Source: Planctomycetota bacterium (GTDB taxonomy: Bacteria > Planctomycetota > MHYJ01 > JACPRB01). Taken from it: a stretch of 5,693 nt of DNA. Every line of letters begins with the position of its first letter. Position 1 is the stretch's first letter. Made by a program: the position numbers and the translations under genes. The stretch lies in the NCBI GenBank assembly GCA_016200125.1, contig JACQFK010000421.1:1-5693 (forward strand), read 5' to 3'. Under the pieces are notes generated by a model that saw only the letters and a program-made list of their open reading frames with translations, made no database searches and had not been told where the DNA came from. Of this stretch, positions 1 to 5,001 are shown piece by piece.

Positions 1-1
1 C

Positions 2-187
2 ACCTACGGCGAGAGCGACGAGTGGTCCTACAAGGCCGCGGTGAATCCGACGTACTGCTACGACCTGCACGCGACCGTGCTGGCCCTGATGGGGATCGAC
101 CACACGAAGCTGACCTTCCGCCACAACGGGATCGACCGCCGCCTCACCGACGTGCACGGCCACGTGATCCGCGAGCTGATGGCCTGA
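2..187 (+). CDS. DUF1501 family protein, C-terminal fragment
   Basis: The last 61 codons and TGA stop of a gene whose 5' part lies left of the window. The fragment reads through YDLHATVLALMGID (residues 20-33 of the fragment), then HTKLTFRHNG and RLTDVHGHV (residues 47-55). This is the characteristic C-terminal end of DUF1501 proteins, a sulfatase/alkaline-phosphatase-like family that is very abundant in Planctomycetota, usually exported and often encoded next to DUF1553/cytochrome-type genes. Those partners would lie upstream and cannot be seen here. No substrate can be assigned. The TGA stop directly abuts the stop of the convergent gene on the other strand: bases 185-190 read TGATCA, one stop on each strand with no spacer. 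Family assignment is confident; function is not. Confidence 0.87.
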   Translation, partial: TYGESDEWSYKAAVNPTYCYDLHATVLALMGIDHTKLTFRHNGIDRRLTDVHGHVIRELMA

Positions 188-1270
188 TCAGCGGGAGCCG
201 ACGAAGACGTTTGAGTGGCTGGTGTGGTGGATCTGCAGAGCGAGCTGGGCGAGGCTGGAGCGGACCACGGCGTGGCTCCGGGTCCCGCCCCCCCAGGATC
301 CGTCCTCCTGCCGGAGCCGGGCCACCACGTCCTTCATCGGCTCGTTCCACTGCGTCCAGAGTGGACCGGGAGGGCCGTCGTAGCGATGCGCGCCGAGCGC
401 GCCGAGGTACCAGTCGTGGAAGTCCCCCCCGTCCCCGGCGGGAATCGGAGGCGCCGCGACCGCGGGGTCATCGGCGGCAGCCTGTCTTTTCCGGGTCAGC
501 GCGAGCCGGCTCCACAGGTTCGCGACGTGCGGGGTGGCTTCCACGTAGCGCAGCGCCAGGGCCTGGGCGAAGGACGAGGTCGGCAGCTCGCTGAGCCGGG
601 CGGAATCCATCGCCTGGATCGCCCAGGCCGTCTCCTCGGGACCGCCCCAGGAGCCGTCGGGCTGCTGATGCAGGAGCATCGCGATGACCGCGTTCTCGGC
701 GTATCCCTTGAGGTGCTGGGACGCGGTCCTCCCGTAGGCTTCGCTCAGGGCCAAGGCCGCCAGCGCCTGGTCGAAGGCGGCGTCCTGCACCGATCCGAAG
801 CTGCCGTCCGGGCGCTGGTCCTTGATCATCCATTCCAGCGCCTTGCGGACGACCCGGCCGACGTTGCCCTCGAGCCCTTCGAATTCGTCCCTTGAGAGCT
901 GGGTATAGCCGTCGCCCACAAAGGAGAGCAGGGCGAGGGCGGTGATCCCCGTTCGTCCGATCGTCCGGCCGCCGAGATTCGCCGGGCCGTCGCCCCAGCT
1001 GCCGTCGTGATTCTGGTGGAGGGCCAGCCAGAGTTTGGGCTTCGCATAGGTGCCCACGGTGCGAGGCTCGTCGGCCGGGGGCGGCGCGGAGTCCGCCTCG
1101 GGAGAGGCGGGAGCTTCCGCCTCGGGCGGAGGAGGCGGGTCCACGACTTCGACCGGGTCGGCGAGCGGCGGGAAGGCTTTCATCGTCGGCCGCCACGAGG
1201 AGGGCAGGGGCTTTCCGATGAAGGCGGCGACGAGGAGCAGGAGGAACGCGAGCGGGGAGTAGCGCTTCAT
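188..1270 (-). CDS. Secreted or membrane-anchored alpha-toroid (prenyltransferase/squalene-oxidase repeat) protein
   Basis: A 360-residue protein. It starts MKRYSPLAFLLLLVAAFIG, a basic N-terminus plus a hydrophobic stretch (about 7-19) that looks like a signal peptide or single anchor. A Pro/Ala/Glu-rich linker follows (about 44-70), then a helical repeat domain (about 75-350). Four QW-like motifs are visible: QNHDGSWGDG (86-95), QRPDGSFGSV (152-161), QQPDGSWGGP (203-211) and QEDGSWGGG (321-329). This is the signature of the alpha/alpha-toroid fold shared by squalene/terpene cyclases and protein prenyltransferases. The acidic DxDD-type cyclase motif is not visible and the protein is about half the length of a hopene cyclase, so a terpene cyclase role is unlikely. 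Such short secreted versions are common in Planctomycetota and are uncharacterised. It lies 20 bases downstream of the small lipoprotein gene, probably in the same transcript. A GGGAG sits almost against the ATG, so the ribosome site is poor and the start rests on the signal peptide. Confidence 0.8.
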   Translation of the reverse strand: MKRYSPLAFLLLLVAAFIGKPLPSSWRPTMKAFPPLADPVEVVDPPPPPEAEAPASPEADSAPPPADEPRTVGTYAKPKLWLALHQNHDGSWGDGPANLGGRTIGRTGITALALLSFVGDGYTQLSRDEFEGLEGNVGRVVRKALEWMIKDQRPDGSFGSVQDAAFDQALAALALSEAYGRTASQHLKGYAENAVIAMLLHQQPDGSWGGPEETAWAIQAMDSARLSELPTSSFAQALALRYVEATPHVANLWSRLALTRKRQAAADDPAVAAPPIPAGDGGDFHDWYLGALGAHRYDGPPGPLWTQWNEPMKDVVARLRQEDGSWGGGTRSHAVVRSSLAQLALQIHHTSHSNVFVGSR

Positions 1271-1290
1271 CTCCCGATTGGACGCCGGAT

Positions 1291-1599
1291 CTATCCGCGG
1301 GGATGCTTGGGAATCAGGCGGCCGCCGGGCTTCTGGCGCCAGAGGATGGTGTACTTGCGGTCGGGATGCTCGCTGGTGTACTCGTGGGCCTTCGACTCGG
1401 CCGCCGAACGGCTGTCCATCCAGTCGCTGAGCGCCCGCTCCTCGTCGGTGCAGTAGGCCAGGTACTGCACGTCGCCGCCAGGCTCGATGTTGACGTCGGG
1501 GATCTGCACTTCCGTGCGCACGCGGTGGTACTTGATGTCGGTGTCGGTCGAGCAGGACACGGCGCTCAGGACGAGCGCGGCGAGCAGCAGCTGCTTCAT
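1291..1599 (-). CDS. Small predicted lipoprotein, unknown function
   Basis: A 102-residue protein starting MKQLLLAALVLSAVSC: a lysine, a hydrophobic core and a candidate lipobox ending at Cys16 (A-V-S-C; the -3 alanine is acceptable but not ideal). The mature part is hydrophilic: YHRVRTEVQIPDVNIEPGG, then DVQYLAYCTDEERALSDWMDS, with one more Cys (about residue 50), and a basic end WRQKPGGRLIPKHPRG. I do not recognise a family. An in-frame ATG 48 bases upstream (1647) would add MLESPVHRSRMGVSTP in front of the signal peptide. I chose 1599 because it places the signal peptide at the N-terminus. A GGGGG run about 11 bases before this ATG is a weak ribosome site. It lies between the ThuA gene (66-base gap) and the toroid gene (20-base gap), all leftward, so it is probably co-transcribed with at least the toroid gene. 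Confidence 0.68.
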   Translation of the reverse strand: MKQLLLAALVLSAVSCSTDTDIKYHRVRTEVQIPDVNIEPGGDVQYLAYCTDEERALSDWMDSRSAAESKAHEYTSEHPDRKYTILWRQKPGGRLIPKHPRG

Positions 1600-1637
1600 A
1601 GGCGTCGAAACCCCCATCCTTGATCTATGGACGGGCG

Positions 1638-1646
1638 ATTCTAGCA
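1638..1646 (-). promoter_or_regulatory. Possible extended -10 promoter element for the small lipoprotein gene
   Basis: On the minus strand these bases read TGCTAGAAT, fitting an extended -10 (TGn followed by a TATAAT-like hexamer with 5 of 6 matches). It lies in the 66-base gap after the ThuA stop and about 40 bases before the lipoprotein ATG. No -35 hexamer is visible 17 bases upstream (GGCGCC). It could allow the two downstream genes to be expressed separately from the ThuA gene, but one AT-rich hexamer is thin evidence. Confidence 0.22.
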
Positions 1647-1665
1647 CGACCCTTCGGCCCGGCGC

Positions 1666-2577
1666 CTACTTTTTCTCCTTCGGCGCGGGCTTGGGCTTGA
1701 GGTTCGCCTCCAGCTCCTCCTGGCTGGGGGTCTTGGAAGGGACGCCGTCGGCGGGCACGTCGATCTTGGCGATCCAGGCGATCGCGTTCAGCATCAGCTT
1801 GCGCTGGTCGTCGTTCTTCCAGTTGAAGTGCTTGTGGCCGCCGGTGAAGCCGAAGCCGCGGCCGCCGCCCACGTTCTCGCTGACCCACATCACGTGCTCG
1901 GGGGTGTTCTTGCCGATCTCGGCGCGGACCGCGGGGTTGCCGCCGTGGGTGCTGTCGCCGCCCTTGCGGGTCGAATCGGGGGGCACGGCCGTCAGGATGG
2001 GCGTGACGCCCTTCATGTCCTCGCGGAAGCGCATGTGGTAGTACCACTCGTCGTTGGTCTCGAAGGGCTTCACGCCCTTCGTGACGGCGTGCTCGGGGAA
2101 CTTCTCGAATTTCGCCGTCCAGTGGGGGTTGACCGACCAGTTGATCTCGAAGTAGCCGCCCATGACGGCAAGGAACTTGTCGCCGGGGTCGCCCTTCACG
2201 GTCTCGACGGCGTAGTGGATGGCGCCGATGCCGCCGCCGCGCTTGGCGACGGCGTCCAGGTCGCCGAGGTGCTTGTTGGCCATGTGCCCGCCGCCGCCGT
2301 CGGAATACATGACGATCGCGTCGGCGCCCTCGAAGACGCCCACGTCCTTGGGCCAGCCGTTGTCCTTCGTGACGACGGTCTCGACGGGGAGGCCGCTTTC
2401 GTTGAGGCACTTGGCCAGCAGCATGCAGCCGCCCAGGTGCTCGTGGTCCCCGTAGCCGTGGCTGGGGCCGCCCGCGACGAAGACGATCTTCTTTCTCTTC
2501 TGGTCCTGCCGGGCCGGGGCGGGGGTCGCGAGGCCGCCGGCGAGACCGGCGACAAGGAGGGCGATGAGCATGCGCAT
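1666..2577 (-). CDS. Exported ThuA-domain protein
   Basis: A 303-residue protein of the ThuA (trehalose-utilization) family, a class I glutamine-amidotransferase-like fold. The start at 2577 gives MRMLIALLVAGLAGGLATPAPARQ, a clear signal peptide with probable cleavage after the A-P-A near residue 22. It is preceded by a GAAAGGA ribosome site. An upstream in-frame ATG at 2772 would add 65 poorly structured residues and is rejected. The domain follows: KKIVFVAGGPSHGYGDHEH (29-47), ADAIVMYSDGGGGH (85-98), GGGIGAIHYAVE (114-125), NWSVNPHW (146-153), DEWYYHMRF (176-184) and RGFGFTGGHKHFNW (240-253). There is a charged, Lys/Pro-rich tail (about 280-303). The amidotransferase nucleophile cysteine is absent from the elbow region (G-A-I-H), as in other ThuA proteins. 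In Planctomycetota such proteins are common, exported and associated with carbohydrate utilisation, but the reaction is unknown. It heads a leftward cluster with the small lipoprotein and toroid genes. Confidence 0.9.
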   Translation of the reverse strand: MRMLIALLVAGLAGGLATPAPARQDQKRKKIVFVAGGPSHGYGDHEHLGGCMLLAKCLNESGLPVETVVTKDNGWPKDVGVFEGADAIVMYSDGGGGHMANKHLGDLDAVAKRGGGIGAIHYAVETVKGDPGDKFLAVMGGYFEINWSVNPHWTAKFEKFPEHAVTKGVKPFETNDEWYYHMRFREDMKGVTPILTAVPPDSTRKGGDSTHGGNPAVRAEIGKNTPEHVMWVSENVGGGRGFGFTGGHKHFNWKNDDQRKLMLNAIAWIAKIDVPADGVPSKTPSQEELEANLKPKPAPKEKK

Positions 2578-2586
2578 GGGGATGGA

Positions 2587-2593
2587 TCCTTTC
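2587..2593 (-). promoter_or_regulatory. Ribosome binding site fixing the ThuA gene start
   Basis: Minus strand reads GAAAGGA, with AGGA nine bases before the ATG at 2577. It supports 2577 rather than the upstream ATG at 2772. A third ATG at 2571 (the second M of MRM) is also possible but lies further from this site. Confidence 0.55.
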
Positions 2594-2618
2594 GTTCGAG
2601 ACCGAGCTGGATATCGCC

Positions 2619-2646
2619 AGCTTACCCCTCTGTTACACGACGTCAA
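2619..2646 (-). promoter_or_regulatory. Candidate sigma-70-type promoter for the ThuA gene
   Basis: Minus strand: a -35 TTGACG (5 of 6 matches, bases 2646-2641), a 16-base spacer and TAAGCT (3 of 6 matches, bases 2624-2619) as a weak -10. A transcript would start near 2612, giving a leader of about 35 bases containing the GAAAGGA site. It lies just downstream of the leftward terminator at 2661-2699, so the terminator would shield this promoter from transcription arriving from the right. Confidence 0.35.
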
Positions 2647-2660
2647 CGACTTCCTCCTCA

Positions 2661-2699
2661 AATAAAAAAAGGCCGAATCGGGGGAAGATGATTCGGCCT
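2661..2699 (-). terminator. Strong intrinsic terminator, leftward
   Basis: A perfect 10-bp inverted repeat, AGGCCGAATC (2670-2679) and GATTCGGCCT (2690-2699), surrounds a 10-base loop. On the minus strand the stem is followed at once by seven T, an A and more T (bases 2670 down to 2661). This is the classic layout of a Rho-independent terminator. On the plus strand no T-run follows the stem, so it acts leftward only. Oddly, no leftward gene ends here: the neighbours are divergent, with the ThuA gene starting at 2577 to the left and msrA starting at 2814 to the right. It could end a small RNA, act as an attenuator in a long ThuA leader, or insulate the ThuA promoter from leftward antisense transcription. 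Confidence 0.8.
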
Positions 2700-2746
2700 C
2701 GAGGAGAGAGGGTGTTGAACCCTTCGCCTCCAGTATCGCCCCCTCC

Positions 2747-2765
2747 TGTGTCACGATGTGACACA
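2747..2765. promoter_or_regulatory. Perfect 19-bp palindrome, probable operator
   Basis: TGTGTCAC, spacer GAT, GTGACACA: two perfect 8-base arms around a 3-base centre at base 2756, in the divergent intergenic region. The centre is 58 bases before the msrA start and 179 bases before the ThuA start. The size and symmetry fit a dimeric transcription factor. The half-site shares TGTG/CACA character with CRP/FNR-type sites, but the odd-length centre differs from the usual 22-bp CRP site, so I do not name a regulator. As DNA this is more likely an operator than an RNA hairpin, since the 3-base loop is tight. Confidence 0.5.
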
Positions 2766-2801
2766 TCCTCAATGTGCTACCATTCCAACGACCTTGGCTC
2801 G

Positions 2802-2807
2802 TACAAT
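2802..2807 (+). promoter_or_regulatory. Possible -10 element of the msrA-sppA operon
   Basis: TACAAT matches the -10 consensus at 5 of 6 positions and lies just before the msrA start region. No -35 hexamer is seen 16-18 bases upstream, which would fit an activator-dependent promoter using the palindrome at 2747-2765 (centre roughly 58 bases before the expected transcript start). If transcription starts 7 bases downstream, the GTG at 2814 would be nearly leaderless. Both points are inference. Confidence 0.28.
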
Positions 2808-2813
2808 AGGGAA

Positions 2814-3557
2814 GTGCTGAAGACGAGCGTTCCGGTCCTCCTGCTGGCCGCCGTTCTCGGCTGCTCCTCGAAGGAAGGTGAACCCGTGGCGTCCCCGATC
2901 CCCGCCCTCATGGCCGCCGGCGTCCCGGCCCTCGATGCCGCCGCCCCCGCCAAGGTCGAAACCGCCACCTTCGCCGTCGGCTGATTCTGGACGCCCGACG
3001 CCCAGTTCGGGGCGCTGCCGGCCGTCGTCCGCACCCGCGTGGGATACTGCGGCGGAACCCTGAAGGACCCCACCTATCACGACCTGGGGGACCACACGGA
3101 ATCGATCCAGGTCGACTACGACCCGACAAAGATGACCTACGATCAGATCCTCGACCGCATCTGGACCTGCCACAATCCCTGCGGCACCGCCTGGAGCCGC
3201 CAGTACATGTCGGCCATCTTCTACGAAGGCGAGGCGCAGAAGAAGGCCGTCCTCGCGAGCAAGGCCCGCATGGAGGAGAAGCTGGGCCGGGCAGTGAAGA
3301 CCGCCGTGCTTCCGGTCGGCAAGTTCTACCTCGCCGAGGACTACCACCAGAAGTACGAGCTCCGCTGCAATGCCGAGCTCTCGAAGGAGTTCGCCGCGAT
3401 CTACCCCGAGGCGAAGGACTTCGTCAACTCCACCGCCGCGGCGCGCGTGAACGGCTACCTCGCCGGCAGCGGCACCGCGGAGCAGCTCAAGAAGGAAATC
3501 GACCTCCTCGGCCTCTCCGCCGAGGGGAAGAAGCGGCTCCAGACCTGCGTCCGATGA
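2814..3557 (+). CDS. msrA: Selenocysteine-containing peptide methionine sulfoxide reductase A, lipoprotein form (TGA 2982-2984 read as Sec)
   Basis: MsrA reduces the S-epimer of methionine sulfoxide in proteins. Reading TGA as Sec gives 247 residues. The catalytic motif is F-A-V-G-U57-F-W, where the family has G-C-F-W. Downstream are VGYCGG (76-81), DPTY (85-88), GDHTE with the expected catalytic Glu96, SRQYMSAIF (128-136), FYLAEDYHQKY (172-182) and NSTAAARVNGY. Candidate resolving cysteines are C119, C123, C185 and C245. The GTG start at 2814 yields MLKTSVPVLLLAAVLGC with lipobox V-L-G-C17, so the enzyme is probably lipid-anchored outside the cytoplasm. The ribosome site is unclear: AGGGA sits one base before the GTG, and ATG 2772 is an alternative but would bury the signal peptide. 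The frame is otherwise open from 2814 to the true stop, a second TGA at 3555-3557 that overlaps the sppA ATG. The alternative is a point-mutated (Cys TGC to TGA) pseudogene or base error. The SECIS-like hairpin and intact downstream frame argue against this. Confidence 0.86.
2982..3030 (+). promoter_or_regulatory. Putative bacterial SECIS element directing Sec insertion at TGA 2982
   Basis: Just after the TGA an inner helix CGCCC (2999-3003) pairs with GGGCG (3010-3014), leaving apical loop AGTTCG (3004-3009). One mismatch below it (A2998/C3015), G2997-T3016 and C2996-G3017 can extend the stem. An outer helix GGACG (2989-2993) pairs perfectly with CGTCC (3026-3030). The loop starts 20 bases after the TGA, is 6 bases long and has G as its second base. 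Known bacterial SECIS elements lie within the coding sequence right after the UGA, with a small apical loop roughly 16-37 bases away and a G among its first two bases, where SelB binds. This one fits. In such GC-rich DNA, chance hairpins are common, so the structure alone is only supportive. Confidence 0.6.
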
Positions 3558-4522
3558 GAGCCCTCGCCCCGGCGCTCCTCTCCCTCGCGCTCTCGGCCTG
3601 CATCAATGTCGACGTCGGTCTCGGCGGCCCCCGCGGCGACTACCGGGAGAAGGTCATCGACGGCGACTCCGCGATGGAGGCGAAGATCGCGATGATCGAC
3701 GTCCAGGGCGTCCTCAGCAGCGACCAGGAGGACTCCCTCTTCTCCAGCAAGGAGTCGCAGGTCGTGGCGCTCGTCGAGAAGCTCCGGCTCGCCGAGAAGG
3801 ATCCCGACGTGAAGGCGGTCATCGTCCGGATCGACAGCCCCGGCGGCGACGTGACGACGAGCGACATCATGTACAACGAGCTGGTCGCCTTCAAGGCCCG
3901 GAAGAAGGTGCCGGTGGTCGCGGCCTTCATGGGCGTCGCGGCCTCGGGAGGCTACTACCTGGCCAGCGGCTGCGACGCCATCGTCGCCCATCCCACCACG
4001 ATCACCGGATCGATCGGCGTGGTCTCGATGCACGTCTCCCTCGCCGGCCTGCTCGAGAAGATCGGCGTCAAGATCGAGGCGCTCAAGAGCGGCCCGAACA
4101 AGGACATGGGGTCGCCCTTCCGGGCGATGACCGACGAGGACAAGAAGCTGCTCCAGACGCTGATCGACCAGTTCTACGCGCGCTTCGTGGGGGTCGTGGC
4201 CGAGGGCCGCAGGGGGCGTCTCACGGAGGCGCAGGTGCGCACGCTGGCCGACGGCCGGGTCTACACCGCGCAGCAAGCGCTCGACGCGAAGCTCGTCGAC
4301 CGGATCGGCTACCTGACCGACGCCTTCGCCGAGGCGAAGGCGCGGGCGAAGGTCGAGAAGGCGAAGCTGGTGGTCTATTCGCGCCGGCCCGCCCGCATGG
4401 ACAACGAGTACTCCGCCTCCGTCCAGGCGCCGGCCTTTCCGGGGCCCGACCTCGAGCAGGCGCGGAAGCTGCTCGGCTTCCACTGCTACTACCTGTGGGA
4501 GCCCTACCTGCTCGGGAAGTAG
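3554..4522 (+). CDS. sppA: Signal peptide peptidase SppA-type serine protease (family S49), lipoprotein form
   Basis: A 322-residue member of the short SppA class (about 36 kDa). SppA cleaves leftover signal peptides and other membrane-associated peptides using a Ser/Lys dyad. Visible landmarks: AMIDVQGVL (46-54), VKAVIVRIDSPGGDV (86-100), GVAASGGYYLAS with the nucleophile Ser131, ITGSIGV (150-156) and KSGPNKDMGSP with the catalytic Lys183. LADGRVYTAQQALDAKLVDRIG (231-252) is the usual S49 C-terminal motif. The N-terminus MRALAPALLSLALSAC has a good lipobox L-S-A-C16, so it is probably lipid-anchored instead of having the usual transmembrane segment. Its ATG overlaps the msrA stop (ATGA) and there is no Shine-Dalgarno close upstream, so translation probably depends on ribosomes finishing msrA, and hence on Sec readthrough upstream. 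The C-terminal tail (about 275-322) ending in LWEPYLLGK is unfamiliar. It ends one base short of the convergent CBS gene. Confidence 0.9.
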   Translation: MRALAPALLSLALSACINVDVGLGGPRGDYREKVIDGDSAMEAKIAMIDVQGVLSSDQEDSLFSSKESQVVALVEKLRLAEKDPDVKAVIVRIDSPGGDVTTSDIMYNELVAFKARKKVPVVAAFMGVAASGGYYLASGCDAIVAHPTTITGSIGVVSMHVSLAGLLEKIGVKIEALKSGPNKDMGSPFRAMTDEDKKLLQTLIDQFYARFVGVVAEGRRGRLTEAQVRTLADGRVYTAQQALDAKLVDRIGYLTDAFAEAKARAKVEKAKLVVYSRRPARMDNEYSASVQAPAFPGPDLEQARKLLGFHCYYLWEPYLLGK

Positions 4523-4523
4523 C

Positions 4524-4922
4524 TCAGGCGACCCGCTCCGCCATCACCTCGCAGAGCGCGCGGCAGACGTCCGTCGGCGTGATGACCCCCACCATGTCGT
4601 CCTTGTGCATCACCGGGACGGCCGGCAGACCCCGCTCCACGATGAAGCGCGCCGCGCGATCGATCGGGTCGTCGGCGAACACCGTCGTGGCGGTAGGCGG
4701 CACGATCGACGCGAGCGTCTTGCGGCTCAGGAGGGTCATCGGGTCGCCGGTCTCGAGCATCTCGTAGATCTCCGACCGGGTGACGGCGCCCGCCATGTGC
4801 CCGTTGCGCAGGACGCCGGCCAGGTGGATGCCTTTCGAGTTCAGGAAGCGCAGCGCGTCGGGCAGCGACGTCTCGATCGGCAGCAGCACGAACTTCGTCG
4901 ACATCCACTGGCGCACGGTCAT
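4524..4922 (-). CDS. Two-CBS-domain protein (Bateman module)
   Basis: A 132-residue cytoplasmic protein made only of two CBS domains. CBS1 covers about 3-56 (VRQWMSTKFVLLPIETSLPD ... GAVTRSEIYEML). CBS2 covers about 68-125 (ASIVPPTATTVFADDPIDRA ... PVMHKDDMVGVITPTDV), with the typical G-V-I-T-x-x-D end that often contacts the ribose of bound nucleotides. CBS pairs bind adenine nucleotides such as AMP, ATP or S-adenosylmethionine and regulate partner proteins. No catalytic domain is fused, so the partner is unknown. The start is firm: AGGAGG lies six bases before the ATG. It converges on the sppA-type gene with a one-base gap and no terminator visible. The next gene to the right is also leftward, but 127 bases separate them, so independent transcription is likely. 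Confidence 0.92.
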   Translation of the reverse strand: MTVRQWMSTKFVLLPIETSLPDALRFLNSKGIHLAGVLRNGHMAGAVTRSEIYEMLETGDPMTLLSRKTLASIVPPTATTVFADDPIDRAARFIVERGLPAVPVMHKDDMVGVITPTDVCRALCEVMAERVA

Positions 4923-4928
4923 GGCAAA

Positions 4929-4934
4929 CCTCCT
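4929..4934 (-). promoter_or_regulatory. Perfect Shine-Dalgarno of the CBS gene
   Basis: Minus strand AGGAGG with a six-base spacer (TTTGCC) to the ATG at 4922. It is the strongest ribosome site in the window; the other genes have weak or no sites. This suggests efficient translation of the CBS protein. Confidence 0.85.
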
Positions 4935-4952
4935 GGGGCTGAAAAAGCAATC

Positions 4953-4965
4953 CCCGTGCCACGGG
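4953..4965. promoter_or_regulatory. Short inverted repeat upstream of the CBS gene
   Basis: CCCGTG (4953-4958), a single C, CACGGG (4960-4965): perfect 6-base arms, with two more matching positions outside one mismatch. On the minus strand it lies within the 17-base spacer between TTGAGG and ATTGCT, a possible but weak -35/-10 pair for the CBS gene. It may be an operator; it is too tight for a stable RNA hairpin. Short repeats like this can occur by chance. Confidence 0.25.
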
Positions 4966-5001
4966 AATCCTCAAAAACGGAAGAATTTTGAACCCGGCCC
5001 C

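Noticed and set aside
1060..1140. Repeat-rich GC tract resembling a small repeat array
   Set aside because: It is the coding sequence of the Pro/Ala/Glu-rich linker of the toroid protein, not a separate repeat. No CRISPR-like spacing, insertion sequence ends or target duplications are seen anywhere in the window.
1828..2691. 287-codon plus-strand open frame opposite the ThuA gene
   Set aside because: Composition is dominated by Ala, Val, His and Asp with no domain; the minus strand carries a well-conserved ThuA protein.
2690..2772. tRNA-like sequence on the minus strand (GGGTTCAACACCC resembles a T-arm, GAGGA/TCCTC resembles an acceptor end), possibly tRNA-Sec
   Set aside because: The putative acceptor stem has a mismatch, the D-arm would be a 3-base-loop palindrome and no credible anticodon arm forms. 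It does not fold as a tRNA, nor match the long arms of tRNA-Sec.
2688..2813. N-terminal extension of msrA from ATG 2688 or 2772
   Set aside because: The extension crosses the palindrome and -10 region, has no ribosome site and would bury the lipoprotein signal peptide that begins at 2814.
2982..2984. TGA as a reassigned sense codon (Trp or Gly genetic code)
   Set aside because: Tryptophan is encoded by TGG throughout, and TGA ends several genes here, including msrA, DUF1501, the toroid and the CBS gene. Only this one TGA is in-frame inside a gene, at a catalytic Cys.
3039..3557. A separate shorter gene starting at GTG 3039
   Set aside because: This would be an MsrA without its active-site motif or its first strand. 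The sequence just upstream in the same frame (FWTPDAQFGALPAVVRTR) is clearly MsrA, so 3039 is an internal Val.
3455..4483. 342-codon open frame antisense to sppA
   Set aside because: Its translation is Arg/Leu/Val/His-rich low-complexity sequence with no recognisable motif, as expected for the antisense of a GC-rich gene. The plus strand encodes a complete S49 protease.
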